A DNA stretch of 64,000 nucleotides from Chamaelirium japonicum. Lineage: Eukaryota; Streptophyta; Magnoliopsida; Liliales; Melanthiaceae. The notes under the pieces are model-generated. The model searched no databases, was not told the DNA's origin, and saw only the letters and a list, made by a program, of their open reading frames with translations. Each line of letters starts with the position of its first letter. Positions within the stretch are counted from its first letter, which is position 1. Made by a program: the position numbers and the translations under genes. The DNA lies in assembly GCA_947650365.1 (NCBI GenBank), contig CANTAL010000104.1, positions 186,001-250,000 on the forward strand, given 5' to 3'. Shown here piece by piece: positions 39,148-52,908 of this stretch.

Positions 39148-40393
39148 TTCGTACGATCCATTCGAATTCATTCGCACGATCCATTCTAATTCATTCATAC
39201 GATCCATTCTAATTCATTCATACAATCCATTCTAATTCTTTCACACGATCCATTCTAATTCATTCGTCTAATCCATTCTAATTCATTCGTACAATCTATT
39301 CTAATACATTCGTACGATCCATTCTTACTCAGTCGTATGATCCATTCTAAATCATTCGGACGAATGTATCCATTCTAATTCATTCGTACGATCTATTCTA
39401 ATTCATTCGTACGATCCATTCTAATTCATTCGTCCGATCCATTCTAATTCATTCGCACGAATGTATCCATTCTAATTCATTCGTACGATCCATTCTAATT
39501 CATTCGTACGATCCATTCTAATTCATTCGCACGAATGTATCCATTCTAGTTCATTCGTACGATCCATTCTAATTCATTCATACGATCCATTCTAATTCCT
39601 TCGTACGATCCATTCTAATTCATTCGTACGATCTATTATAATTCATTCGTACGATCCATTCTAATTCATTCGTATGATCCATTCTAATTCCTTCGTACGA
39701 TCCATTCTAATTCATTCGTACGATCCATTCTAATTCCTTCGTATCCATTCTAATTCACTCATACGATCCATTCTAATTCATTCGTACGATCCATTCTAAT
39801 TCATTCATACAATCCATTCTAATTCATTCGCACGAATATAACCGTTCTAATTCATTCGTACGATCAGTTCTAATTCATTCACAAAATCTATTCTAATTCA
39901 TTCATACGATCCATTCTAATTCATTCACACGAATGTATCCATTCTAATTCATTCATACGATCCATTCTAATTCATTCGTACGATCCATTCTAATTCACTC
40001 ATACGATCCATTCTAATACATTCATACGATCCATTCTAATTCATTTGCACGAATATATCCATTCTAATTCATTCATACGATCCATTCTAATTTCTTCGTA
40101 CGATCCATTCTAATTCATTCGTACGATCTATTCTAATTCATTTGTACGATCCATTCTAATTCATTCGTACGATCCATTCTAATTCCTTCGTTCGATCCAT
40201 TCTAATTCATTCGTACGATCCATTCTAATTCATTCATACAATCCATTCTAATTCTTTCACACGATCCATTCTAATTCATTCGTACGATCCATTCTAATTC
40301 ATTCGAGCAATCCATTCTATTTCATTCGTACGATCCATTCTTACTCATTCGTACGATCCATTCTAATTCATTCACATGAATGTATCCATTCGT
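39148..40393 (+). repeat. Plus satellite block 49
   Basis: M2 start; CCTTCGTATCCATTC marker near 39,717; CACAAAATC near 39,880 and CACTCATACG/TAATACATTC cassette near 39,996-40,060 as in block 27. Ends with the GAGCAATCC/CTATTT/CTTACT run into P1. Confidence 0.92.
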
Positions 40394-41725
40394 ACGAATG
40401 AATTAGAATAGATTGTACGAATGAATTAGAATAGATCATACGAATGAATTAGAATGGATCGTACAAAGGAATTAGAATGGATCGTACGAATGAATTAGAA
40501 TGGATCGTACGAATGAATTAGAATAGATCGTACGAATGAATTAGAATGGATCGTACGAAGGAATTAGAATGGATCGTACGAATGAATTAGAATGGATATA
40601 TTCGTGCAAATGAATTAGAAAGGATCGTATGAATGTATTTGAATGGATCGTATGAGTGAATTGGAATGGATCGTACGAATGAATTAGAATGGATCGTACG
40701 AATGAATTAGAATGGATACATTCGTGCGAATGAATTAGAATTGATCGTACGAATGAATTAGAATGGATCGTGCGAATGAATTAGAATGGATCGTATGAAT
40801 GAATTAGAATGGATCGTACGAATGAACTAGAACGGATATAATCGTGCGAATGAATTAGAATGGATCGTAGGAATGAATTAGAATGGATCGTACGAATGAA
40901 TTAGAATGGATCTTACGAATGAATAATGAATTAGAATGGATCGTACGAATGAGTAAGAATGGATCGTATGAATGAAATAGAATGGATTGTACGAATGAAT
41001 TAGAATGGATTCGTACGAATGAATTAGAATGGATACATTCGTGCGAATGAATTAGAATGGATCATACGAATGAGTAAGAATGGATCGTACGAATGAAATA
41101 GAATAGATTGTATGAATGAATTAGAATGGATCCTACGAATGAATTAGAATGGATCGTGTGAAAGAATTAGAATGGATTGTATGAATGAATTAGAATGGAT
41201 CGTACGAATGAATTAGAATGGATCGTACGAATGAATTAGAATGGATACATTCGTGCGAATGAATTAGAATTGATCGTACGAATGAATTAGAATGGATCGT
41301 GCGAATGAATTAGAATGGATCGTACGAATGAATTAGAATGGATCGTACGAATGAACTAGAATGGATATATTCGTGCGAATGAATTAGAATGGATCATACG
41401 AATGAATTAGAATGGATCGTACGAATGAATTAGAATGGATACATTCGTGCGAATGAATTAGAATGGATCAGACGAATGAATTAGAATGGATCGTACGAAT
41501 GAATTAGAAAGGATCGTACGAATGAATTAGAATGGATCGTACGAATAAATTAGAATGGATACATTCGTCCGAATGAATTAGAATGGATTATCTGAATGCG
41601 TAAGAATGGATCGTACAAATGAAATTGAATAGATTGTACGAATGAATTAGAATAGATCCTACGAATGAATTAGAATAGATCGTGTGAAAGAATTAGAATG
41701 GATTGTATGAATGAATTAGAATGAA
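40394..41725 (-). repeat. Minus satellite block 50
   Basis: P1 start, ATATTCGTGCAAATG cassette near 40,597, a 10-bp insertion (GAATGAATAATGAATTAG near 40,919) also found at 52,601. Ends at M2. Confidence 0.92.
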
Positions 41726-42308
41726 TTCGTACGATCCATTCGAATTCATTCGCACGATCCATTCTAATTCATTCATACGATCCATTCTAATTCATTCATA
41801 CAATCCATTCTAATTCTTTCACATGATCCATTCTAATTCATTCGTCTAATCCATTCTAATTCATTCGTACAATCTATTCTAATACATTGGTACGATCCAT
41901 TCTTACTCATTCGTAGGATCCATTCTAATTCATTCGGACGAATGTATCCATTCTAATTTATTCGTACGATCCATTCTAATTCATTCGTACGATCTATTCT
42001 AATTCATTCGTACGATCCATTCTAATTCATTCGCACGAATGTATCCATTCTAGTTCATTCGTACGATCCATTCTAATCCATTCGTACGATCCATTCTAAT
42101 TCATTCGCATGAATGCAACCATTCTAATTCATTCATTTGATCCATTCTAATTCATTCATACGATCCATTCTAATTCATTCATCCGATCCATTCTAATTCA
42201 TTCGCACGAATGTATCCATTCTAATTCATTCGCACGATCCATTCTAATTCATTCGTACGATCCATTCAAATTCATTCGTACGATCCATTCTAATTCATTC
42301 GTAGGATC
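41726..42308 (+). repeat. Plus satellite block 51
   Basis: M2 start; CGTCTAATCC and TAATACATTGG shared with block 49 (near 39,266 and 39,303); CATGAATGCAACC and CATTTGATCC near 42,108-42,140. Closes at a single junction, GTAGGATCTTAGAATGG. Confidence 0.91.
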
Positions 42309-42436
42309 TTAGAATGGAATATACGAAAGAATTAGAATGGATCGTACGAATGAATTAGAATGGATCGTATGAATGAATTAGAATGGATCGTACGAATGAA
42401 TTAGAATGGATCGTGCGAATGAATTCGAATGGATCT
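42309..42436 (-). repeat. Minus satellite block 52
   Basis: Only about 128 bp; opens the zone of densest strand switching. Ends in GAATGGATCTTACGATCC, an M4-like junction with one mismatch. Confidence 0.9.
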
Positions 42437-43404
42437 TACGATCCATTCTAATTCATTCATACAATCCATTCTAATTCATTCGCACGAATGTATCCATTCT
42501 AATCCATTCTTACGATCCATTCTAATCCATTCGTACATTCTAATTCATTCATTTGATCCATTCTAATTCATTCGTACAGTCCATTCTAATTCATTCGCAC
42601 GATCCATTCTAATTCATTCATAGGATCCATTCTAATTCATTCGTACAATCCATTCTAATTCTTTCACACGATCCATTCTAATTCATTCGTACGATCCATT
42701 CTAATTCATTCGCACAAATGTATCCATTCTAATTCTTTCCTACGATACATTCTATTTCATTCGCACGATCCATTCTAATTCATTCGTACGATCCATTATA
42801 ATTCTTTCACATGATCCATTCTAATTCATTCGTATGATCCATTCTTACTCATTCGTATGATCCATTCTAATTCATTCGTATGATCCATTCTAATTCATTC
42901 GTACGATCCATTCTAATTCATTCGTACGATCCATTCTAATTCATTCGTACGATCCATTCTAATTCATTCGTACGATCCATTCTAATTCATTCGCACAAAT
43001 GTATCCATTCTAATTCATTCGTACGATCCATTCTATTTCATTTGTACGATCCATTCTAATTCATTTGTAAGATCCATTCTAATTCATTCGTATGATCCAT
43101 TCTAATTCATTCGTACGATCCATTCTAGTTCATTCGCGATTGCATCCATTCTAATTCATTTGTACGATCCATTCTAATTCATTCGTACGATCCATTCTAA
43201 TTCATTCGCACGAATGGATCCATTCTAGTTCATTCGTACGATCCATTCTAATTCCTTCGTACGATCCATTCTAATTCATTCGTACGATCTATTCTAATTC
43301 ATTCGTACGATCCATTCTAATTCATTCGTACGATCCATTCTAATACCTTCGTACGATCCATTCTAATTCATTCGTACGATCCATTCTAATTCCTTCGTAT
43401 GATC
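42437..43404 (+). repeat. Plus satellite block 53
   Basis: A clipped unit joins GTACATTCTAATTC near 42,533; a degraded 28-bp unit (CGCGATTGCATCC) lies near 43,135. Closes at a single junction, GTATGATCGAATGAATTAG. Confidence 0.9.
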
Positions 43405-43937
43405 GAATGAATTAGAATGGATCGTACGAATTAATTAGAATGGATCATACGAATTAATTAGAATGGATCGTACGAATGAATTAGAATGGATCATACGAAG
43501 GAATTAGAATGGATCGTACGAATGAATTAGAATGGATCGTACGAATGAATTAGAATAGATCGTACGAATGAATTAGAATGGATCGTACGAAGGAATTAGA
43601 ATGGATCGTACGAATGAATTAGAATGGATCGTACGAATGAATTAGAATGGATCGTACGAATGAATTAGAATTGATACATTCGCGAATGAATTAGAATGGA
43701 TCGTACGAATGAATTAGAATGGATCGTACGAATGAATTAGAATGGATCTTACGAATGAATTAGAATGGATCGTACGAATGAATTAGACTGGATTGTACGA
43801 ATGAATTAGAATGGATACATTTGTGCGAATGAATTAGAATGGATCGTACGAATGAATTAGAATGGATCGTACGAATAAAATAGAATGGATCGTACGAATA
43901 AATTAGAATGGATCATACGAATGAATTAGAATGGATC
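43405..43937 (-). repeat. Minus satellite block 54
   Basis: Near-consensus units, with a shortened GATACATTCGCGAATG unit near 43,674. Ends in a single junction, GGATCACTCATTCG. Confidence 0.9.
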
Positions 43938-44094
43938 ACTCATTCGTATGATCCATTCTAATTTATTCGCACGAATGTATCCATTCTAATTCATTCGTAC
44001 GTCTAATTCATTCGTACAGTCCATTCTAATTCATTCGCATAATCCATTCTATTTCATTCGTACGATCCATTCTTACTCATTCGTATGATCCATT
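43938..44094 (+). repeat. Plus satellite block 55
   Basis: Short block with a clipped CGTACGTCTAATTC unit near 43,997 (same clip near 10,325) and the CTATTT/CTTACT/GTATG cassette leading into P3. Confidence 0.91.
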
Positions 44095-44888
44095 ATGGAT
44101 ACATTCGTGCGAATGAATTAGAATGGATCATACGAATGAGTAAGAATGGATCGTACGAATGAAATAGAATGGATTGTGCGAATGAATTAGAATGGATCGT
44201 ACGAATGAATTAGAATGGATTGTACGAATGAATTAGAATGGATAGTACGAATGAATTAGAATGTGTACGAATGAATTAGAATGGATCCTACGAATGAATG
44301 AGAATAGATCGTGTGAAAGAATTAGAATGGATTGTATGAATGAATTAGAATGGATCGTACGAATCAATTAGAATGGATCGTACGAAGAATTAGAATGGAT
44401 ACATTCGAGCGAATGAATTAGAATTGATCGTACGAATGAATTAGAATGGATCGTACGAATGAATTAGAATGGATCGTACGAATGAACTAGAATAGAATGG
44501 ATCGTACGAATGAATTAGAATGGATCGTACGAATGAATTAGAATGGATACATTCGTGCGAATAAATTAGAATGGATCGGACGAATGAATTAGAATGGATC
44601 GTACGAAGGAATTAGAATGGATCGTACGAATGAATTAGAATGGATCGTACGAATAAATTAGAATGAATACATTCGTCCGAATGAATTCGAATGGATCATA
44701 CGAATGAGTAAGAATGGATCGTACGAATGAAATAGAATAGATTGTACGAATGAATTAGAATGGATCCTACGAATGAATTAGAATGGATCGTGTGAAAGAA
44801 TTAGAATGGATTGTATGAATGAATTAGAATGGATCGTATGAATGAATTAGAATGGATCGTGCTAATGAATTCGAATGGATCGTACGAA
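44095..44888 (-). repeat. Minus satellite block 56
   Basis: P3 start. Several clipped units: GAATGTGTACGAATG near 44,261, CGAAGAATTAG near 44,384, CTAGAATAGAATGG near 44,486. Ends at M1. Confidence 0.91.
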
Positions 44889-45310
44889 TTCATTCTAATT
44901 CATTCATATAATCCATTCTAATTCTTTCACACGATCTATTCTAATTCATTCGTAGGATCCATTCTAATTCATTCGTACACATTTTAATTCATTCATACGA
45001 TCCATTCTAATTCATTCGTACAATCTATTTTATTTCATTCGTACGATCCATTCTAATTCATTCGTACAATCCATTCTGTTTCATTCGTAAGATCCATTCT
45101 AATTCATTCGTACGATCCATTCTAATTCATTCGTACGATCCATTCTAATTCATTTGCACGAATGTATCCATTCTAGTTCATTTGTACGATCCATTCTAAT
45201 TCATTCGTACGATCCATTCTAATTCATTCGCACGATCCTTTCTAATTCATTCGTACAATCCATTCTATTTCATTCGTACGATCCATTCTTACTCATTCGT
45301 ATGATCCATT
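44889..45310 (+). repeat. Plus satellite block 57
   Basis: M1 start with CATATAATCC; a CGTACACATTTTAATTC clip near 44,974. Closes at P3. Confidence 0.91.
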
Positions 45311-45512
45311 ATGGATACATTCGTGCGAATGAATTAGAATGGATCATACGAATGAGTAAGAATGAATCGTACGAATGAAATAGAATGGATTGTGCGAATG
45401 AATTAGAATGGATAGTAGAATGGATAAGAATAGATCGTGAAAAAAAATTAGAATGGATCGTATGAATGAATTAGAATGGATCGTGCGAATGAATTCGAAT
45501 GGATCGTACGAA
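45311..45512 (-). repeat. Minus satellite block 58
   Basis: About 200 bp between P3 and M1, a shortened version of block 56. Contains GGATAGTAGAATGGATAAG and CGTGAAAAAAAATTAG, both clipped or slipped units. Confidence 0.9.
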
Positions 45513-45683
45513 TTCATTCTAATTCATTCATACAATCCATTCTAATTCTTTCACACGATCTATTCTGATCCATTCTACGATCCATTCTAATTCATTCGCA
45601 CAATCCATTCTATTTCATTCGTACGATCCATTCTTACTCATTCGTATGATCCATTCTAATTCATTCGCACGAATGTATCCATA
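45513..45683 (+). repeat. Plus satellite block 59
   Basis: About 170 bp; a clipped GATCCATTCTACGATCC near 45,567; ends with the CTATTT/CTTACT cassette and a CGCACGAATGTATCC unit into P3, in the orientation of block 1. Confidence 0.91.
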
Positions 45684-46404
45684 ATGGATCATACGAATGA
45701 GAAAGAATGGATCGTACGAATGAAATAGAATGGATCGTACGAATGAACTAGAATGGATCGTACGAATGAAATAGAATGGATCGTGCGAAAGAATTAGAAT
45801 AGATCGTATGAATGAATTAGAATGGATCCTATGAATGAATTAGAATGGATCGTGCGAATGAATTAGAATGGATCGTACGAATGAATTAGAAAAGATCGTA
45901 CGAATGAATTAGAATGGATCGTACGAAGGAACTAGAATGGATCGTACAAATGAATTAGAATGGATATACTCGTGCAAATGAATTAGAATGGATCGTGCGA
46001 ATGAATTAGAATGGATCGTACGAATGAATTAGAATGGATCGTACGAATGAATTAGAATGGATCTTACGAATGAATTAGAATGGATCGTACGAATGAATTA
46101 GAATGGATCGTATGAATGAATTAGAATGGATACATTCGTGCGAATGAATTAGAATGGATCGGACGAATGAATTAGAATGGATCGTACGAATGAATTAGAA
46201 TGGATCAAATGAATGAATTAGAATGGTTACATTCATGCGAATGAATTAGAATGGATCGTACGAATGAATTAGAATGGATCGTATGAATGAATTAGAATGG
46301 ATCGTACAAATGAATTAGAATGGATCAAATGAATGAATTAGAATGGATCGTACGAATGGATTAGAATGGTTCGTACGAATGGATTAGAATGGATACATTC
46401 GAGC
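45684..46404 (-). repeat. Minus satellite block 60
   Basis: Starts at P3 with GAATGAGAAAG. Ends with GATTAGAATGG units and CATTCGAGCG at M8; the reverse complement of this end recurs at 63,935. Confidence 0.91.
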
Positions 46405-47502
46405 GTACGATCCATTCTAATTCATTCGTCTGATTCATTCTAATTCATTCGCACGAATGTATCCATTCTAATTCATTCGTACGATCCATTCTAATGCATT
46501 CGTACGTCCATTCTAATTCATTCGTAAGATCCATTCTAATTCATTCGTACGATCCATTCTAATTCATTCGTATGATCCATTCTAATTCATTCGCATGAAT
46601 GTATCCATTCTAGTTCATTCGTACGATCCATTCAAATTCATTCGTACGATCCATTCTAATTCATTCGCACGATCCATTCTAATTCATTCGTATGATCCAT
46701 TCTAATTCATTCATACGATCCATTCTAATTCATTCGTACGATCCATTCTAATTCATTCGCACAAACGTATCCATTCTAATTCATTCGTACGATCCATTCT
46801 AATTCATTCGCCCGATCCATTCTAATTCATTCGTACGATCCATTCTAATTCTTTCACACGATCCATTCTAATTCATTCGTACGATCCATTCTAATTCATT
46901 CGCACGATCCATTCTAATTCATTCGTATGATCCATTCTAATTCATTCATACGATCTATTCTAATTCATTCGTACGATCCATTCTAATTCATTCGCACAAA
47001 TGTATGCATTCTAATTCATTCGTACGATCCATTCTAATTCATTCGCACGATCCATTCTAAGTCATTCGTACGATCCATTCTAATTCATTCGTACGATCCA
47101 TTCTAATTCATTCGTATGATCCATTCTAATTAATTCGTACGATCCATTCTAATTCATTCGTACAATCCATTCTATTTCATTCGTACAATCCATTCTTACT
47201 CATTCGTATGATCCATTCTAATACATTCGTACGATTCATGCTAATTCATTCGCACGATCCATTCTAATTCATTCGTACGAACCATTCTTATTCATTCATA
47301 CGATCCATTCTAATTTATTCGCACAATCCATTCTAATTCATTTGTAAGATCCATTCTAATTCATTCGTACGATCCATTCTAATTCATTCATACAATCCAT
47401 TCTAATTCTTTCACACGATCCATTCTAATTCGTTCGTACGATCCATTCTAAATCATTCGTGCAATCCATTCTATTTCATTCGTACGATCAATTCTAATTC
47501 AT
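46405..47502 (+). repeat. Plus satellite block 61
   Basis: Opens at M8. Two runs of about 230 bp with CGCACAAACGTATCC / CGCACAAATGTATGC units (near 46,750 and 46,990) look like a local tandem duplication. Closes in a single junction, ATTCATTAGAATGG. Confidence 0.91.
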
Positions 47503-48434
47503 TAGAATGGATCGTATGAATAAATTAGAATGGATCATATTAATGAATTAGAATGGATCGTACGAATGAATTAGAATGGATCGTACAAACGAATTAGAAT
47601 GGATCGTACGAAGGAATTAGAATGGATCGTACGAATGAATTAGAATGGATATATTCGTGCAAATGAATTAGAATGGATCGTATGAATGAATTAGAATGGA
47701 TCGTACGAATGAATTAGAATGGATATATTCGTGCAAATGAATTAGAATGGATCGTATGAATGTATTAGAATGGATCGTATGAGTGAATTAGAATGGATCG
47801 TACGAATTAATTAGAATGGATCGTACGAATGAATTAGAATGGATCATGTGAAAGAATTAGAATGGATTGTATGAATGAATTAGAATAGATCGTATGAATG
47901 AATTAGAATGGATCGTACGAATGAATTAGAATGGATCGTATGAATGAATTTGAATGGATATATTTGTGCGAATGAATCTAAATAGATTGTATGAATGAAT
48001 TACAATGGATCGTACGAATGAATTAGAATGGATCGTACGAATGAATTAGAAAAGCTCATACGAATGAATTAGAATGAATCGTATGAATGAATTAGAGTGG
48101 TTACATTCGTGCGAATGAATTAGAATAGATCGTACGAATGAATTAGAATGGATCGTACGAATAAATTAGAATGGATCGTGGGAATGAATTAGAATGGATC
48201 GTACGAATGAATTAGAATGGATTCACCGAATGAGTTAGAATGGATCATACGAATGAATTAGAATGGATTGTACGAATGAATTAGAATGGATTGTGTGAAT
48301 GAATTAGAATGGATCGTATGAATGAATAAGAATGGATCGTACGAATGAATTAGAATGGATCGTGCGAATGAATTAGCATGAATCGTACGAATGTATTAGA
48401 ATGGATTGTACGAATAAATTAGAATGAATCGTAC
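47503..48434 (-). repeat. Minus satellite block 62
   Basis: ATATTCGTGCAAATG occurs twice 68-69 bp apart (near 47,652 and 47,720). Carries the GAATCTAAATAG, ATTACAATGG, AAAGCTCATACG, GGTTACATTCG run (47,966-48,110) of the 2.9-kb unit. Ends at M5. Confidence 0.91.
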
Positions 48435-50078
48435 GATCCATTCTAATTCAATCGTCCGATCCATTCTAATTCATTCGCATGAATGTATCCTTTCTAATTC
48501 ATTCGTATAATCCATTCTATTTCATTCGTACGATCCATTCTTACTCATTCGTATTATCCATTCTAATTCATTCGTACGATCCATTCTAATTCATTCGTAC
48601 GATCCATTCTAATTCATTTGTACGATCCATTCTAATTCATTCGCCCGATCCATTCTAATTCATTCATACGATCCATTCTAATTCATTCATACGATCCATT
48701 CTAATTCATTCCTACAATCCATTCTAATTCATTCGCCCGATCCATTCTAATTCATTCATACGATCCATTCTATTCGAATGGATCATGCGATCCATTCGAA
48801 TTCATTCGCACGATCCATTCTAATTCATTCATACGATCCATTCTAATTCAATCATACAATGCATTCTAATTCTTTCGCACGATCCATTCTAATTCATTCA
48901 TACGATCCATTCTAATTCATTCGTACGATCCATTCTAATTCACTCATACGATCCATTCTAATTCATTCATACGATCCATTCTAATTCATTTGCACGAATA
49001 TATCCATTCTAATTCATTCATACGATCCATTCTAATTCCTTCGTACGATCCATTCTAATTCCTTCGTACGATCCATTCTAATTCCTTCGTACGATCCATT
49101 CTATTTCATTCATACGATCCATTCTAATTCATTCGTACGATCCATTCTAATTCCTTCGTACGATCCATTCTAATTCATTCGTACAATCCATTATAATTCA
49201 TTCGTACAATTCATTCTAATTCCTTCGTATCCATTCTTATTCATTCATACAATCCATTCTAATTTATTCGCACGAATGTATCCATTCTAATTCATTTGCA
49301 CGATCCATTTTAATTCATTCCTATGATCTATTCTAATTCATTCGTACGATCCATTCTAATCCATTCTAATCCATTCTTTCATACGATCCATTCTAATTCA
49401 TATGCACAAAGGTATCCATTCTAATCCATTCGTAGGATCCATTCTAATCCATTCGTACGATACATTCTAATTCATTCGAACGATCCATTCTAATTTATTC
49501 GCACGAATGTATCCATTCTAATTCATTCGTACGATCCATTCTAATTCATTCGCACAATCTATTCTAATTCATTCATACGATCCATTCTAATTCATTCGCA
49601 CGAATGTATCCATTCTAATTCATTCATATGATCCATTCTACTTCATTCGTACTATCCGTTCTAATTCACTCATACGATCCATTCTAATTCATTCATACGA
49701 TCCATTCTAATTCATTTGCACAAAGGTATCCATTCTAATTCATTCGTACGATCCATTCGAATTCATTCGCACGATCCATTCTAATTCATTCGTACGATCC
49801 ATTCTAATTCATCCGTACGATCCATTCTAATTCATTCGCACGATCCATTCTAATTCATTCGTACAATCTATTCTATTTCATTCGTACGATCCATTCTTAC
49901 TCATTCGTATGATCCATTCTAATTCATTCGGACGAATGTATCCATTCTAATTTATTCGTACGATCCATTCTAATTCATTCGTACGATCCATTCTAATTCA
50001 TTCGTACGATCCATTCTAATTCATTCATCCGATCCATTCTAATTCATTCACACGATCCATTCTAATTCATTCATACGA
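48435..50078 (+). repeat. Plus satellite block 63
   Basis: M5 start; minus-form GCAT palindrome island at 48,773-48,800; CCTTCGTATCCATTC near 49,222; repeated 10-bp half-units (CCATTCTAATCCATTCTAAT, 49,352-49,371); CATATGCACAAAGGTATCC near 49,389; TACTATCCGTTC near 49,650. Closes at P5. Confidence 0.91.
48773..48800 (+). repeat. GCAT palindrome island, inverted copy
   Basis: Same arms with spacer ATGC, the reverse complement of GCAT, inside a plus block and about 340 bp after M5. The segment is an inverted copy of 16.2-16.6 kb. Confidence 0.94.
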
Positions 50079-50788
50079 TCGTACGAATGAATTAGAATGG
50101 ATCGTACGAATGAATTAGAATAGATTGCGCGAATGAATTAGAATGGATCGTACGAATGAATTAGAATGGATCGTACGAAAGAATTAGAATGGATCGTACG
50201 AATGAATTAGAATGGATCGTACAAATGAATTAGAATGGATCGTACGAATGAATTAGAATGGATCGTACGAATGAATTAGAATGGATCGTACAAAGGAATT
50301 AGAATGGATCGTACGAATGAATTAGAATGGATCATACGAATTAATTACAATGGATCGTACGAATGAATTAGAATGGATACATTCGTGCGAATGAATTAGA
50401 ATGGATCGGACGAATGAATTAGAATGGATCGTACGAATGAATTAGAATGGATCGTACGAATAAATTAGAATGGATATATTCGTCCGAATGAATTAGAATG
50501 AATCATACGAATGAGTAAGAATGGATCGTACAAATGAAATAGAATATATTGTACGAATGAATTAGAATGAATTCGTACGAATGAATTAGAATGGATACAT
50601 TCGTGCGAATGAATTAGAATGGATCGTACCAATGAGTAAGAATGGATCGTACGAATGAAATAGAATGGATTGTGCGAATGAATTAGAATGGATCGTACGA
50701 ATGAATTAGAATGGATCGTGTGAAAGAATTAGAATGGATTGTATGAATGAATTAGAATAGATCGTATGAATGAATTAGAATGGATCGC
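50079..50788 (-). repeat. Minus satellite block 64
   Basis: Right arm of the near-perfect P5 palindrome starts it. Contains GAATGAATTCGTACGAATG and GTACCAATGAGTAAG. Ends at M10. Confidence 0.92.
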
Positions 50789-51379
50789 ACGAATGTATCC
50801 ATTCTAATTCATTCGTACGAATCCATTCTAATTCATTCGTACAATCCATTCTATTTCATTCGTACGATCCATTCTTACTCATTCGTATGATCCATTCTAA
50901 TTCATTCGGACGAATGTATCCATTCTAATTTATTCGTACGATCCATTCTAATTCATTCGTACGATCCATTCTAATTCATTCGTACGATCCATTCTAATTC
51001 ATTCATCCGATCCATTCTAATTCATTCACACGATCCATTCTAATTCATTCATACGATCCATTCTAATTCATTCATACAATCCATTCTAATTTATTCGTAC
51101 GATCCATTCTAATTCACTCATACGATCCATTCTAATACATTCATACGATCCATTCTAATTCATTTGCACGAATATATCCATTCTAATTCATTCGTACGAT
51201 CCATTCTAATTCCTTCGTACGATCCATTCTAATTCATTCGTACGATCTATTCTAATTCATTCGTACGATCCATTCTAATTCATTCGTACGATCCAATCTA
51301 ATTCCTTCGTACGATCCATTCTAATTCATTCGTATGATCCATTCTAATTCATTCGTACAATCTATTCTAATTCATTCGT
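50789..51379 (+). repeat. Plus satellite block 65
   Basis: Opens GCACGAATGTATCC (M10), CGTACGAATCCATTC next, then the CTATTT/CTTACT cassette. CACTCATACG/TAATACATTC cassette near 51,114-51,180. Closes at P2. Confidence 0.92.
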
Positions 51380-52908
51380 ACGAATGGATACATTTGTGTG
51401 AATGAATTAGAATGGATCGTACGAATGAGTAAGAATGGATCGTACGAATGAAATAGAATGGATTGCACGAATGAATTAGAATGGATCGTACGAATGAATT
51501 AGAATGGATCGTGTGAAAGAATTAGAATGGATTGTATGAATGAATTAGAACGGATCATACGAAGGAATTAGAATGGATCGTACGAATGAATTAGAATGGA
51601 TCGTACGAATGAATTAGAATAGATCGTACGAATGAATTAGAATGGATCGTACGAATGAATTAGAATGGATCGTGTGAAAGAATTAGAATGGATCGTACGA
51701 ATGAATTAGAATGGATCGTGCGAATGAATTAGAATAGATTGCGCGAATGAATTAGAATGGATCGTGCGAATGAATTAGAATGGATCGTACGAATGAATTA
51801 GAATGGATCGTACGAATGAATTAGAATAGATTGCGCGAATGAATTAGAATGGATCGTACGAATGAATTAGAATGGATCGTACGAATGAATTAGAATGGAT
51901 CGTACGAAGGAATTAGAATGGATCGTATGAATGAATTAGAATGGATCGTACGCATGAATTAGAATGGATCTTACGAATGAATTAGAATAGATCATACGAA
52001 TGAATTAGAATGGATCGTACAAATGAATTAGAATGGATACATTCGTGCTAATGAATTAGAATGGATCGGACGAATGAATTAGAATGGATCGTACGAATGA
52101 ATTAGAATGGATCGTACGAATAAATTAGAATGGATATATTCGTCCGAATGAATTAGAATGGATCATACGAATCAGTAAGAATGGATCGTATGAATGAAAT
52201 AGAATAGATTGTACGAATGAATTAGAATGGATTCGTACGAATGAATTAGAATGGATACATTCGTGCGAATGAATTAGAATGGATCGTACCAATGAGTAAG
52301 AATGGATCGTATGAATGAAATAGAATGGATTGCGCGAATGAATTAGAATGGATCGTACGAATGAATTAGAATGGATCGTGTGAATGAATTAGAATGGATA
52401 CATTCGTGCGAATGAATTAGAATTGATCGTACGAATGAATTAGAATGGATCGTGCGAATGAATTAGAATGGATCGTACGAATGAATTAGAATGGATCGTA
52501 CGAATGAACTAGAATGGATACATTCGTGCGAATGAATTAGAATGGATCGTACGAATGAATTAGAATGGATCGTACGAATGAATTAGAATGGATCTTACGA
52601 ATGAATAATGAATTAGAATGGATCGTACGAATGAGTAAGAATAGATCATACGAATGAAATAGAATGGATTGTACGAATGAATTAGAATGGATTCGTACGA
52701 ATGAATTAGAATGGATACATTCGTGCGAATGAATTAGAATGGATGGTACCAATGAGTAAGAATGGATCGTACGAATGAAATAGAATGGATTGTGCGAATG
52801 AATTAGAATAGATCGTACGAATGAATTAGAATGGATCGTGTGAAAGAATTAGAATGGATTGTATGAATGAATTAGAATAGATCGTATGAATGAATTAGAA
52901 TGGATCGC
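51380..52908 (-). repeat. Minus satellite block 66
   Basis: P2 start. TTGCGCGAATG units recur near 51,730 and 51,829. GAATAATGAATTAG slippage at 52,604. Holds the chance open frame 52,537-52,752. Ends at M10, repeating the last 300 bp of block 64. Confidence 0.92.

Noticed and set aside
52537-52752. Minus-strand open reading frame of 71 codons
   Set aside because: Same satellite-derived 23-residue periodic peptide (IHSNSF, HSYDPF); the open stretch depends on variant and slipped monomers, not on coding constraint.
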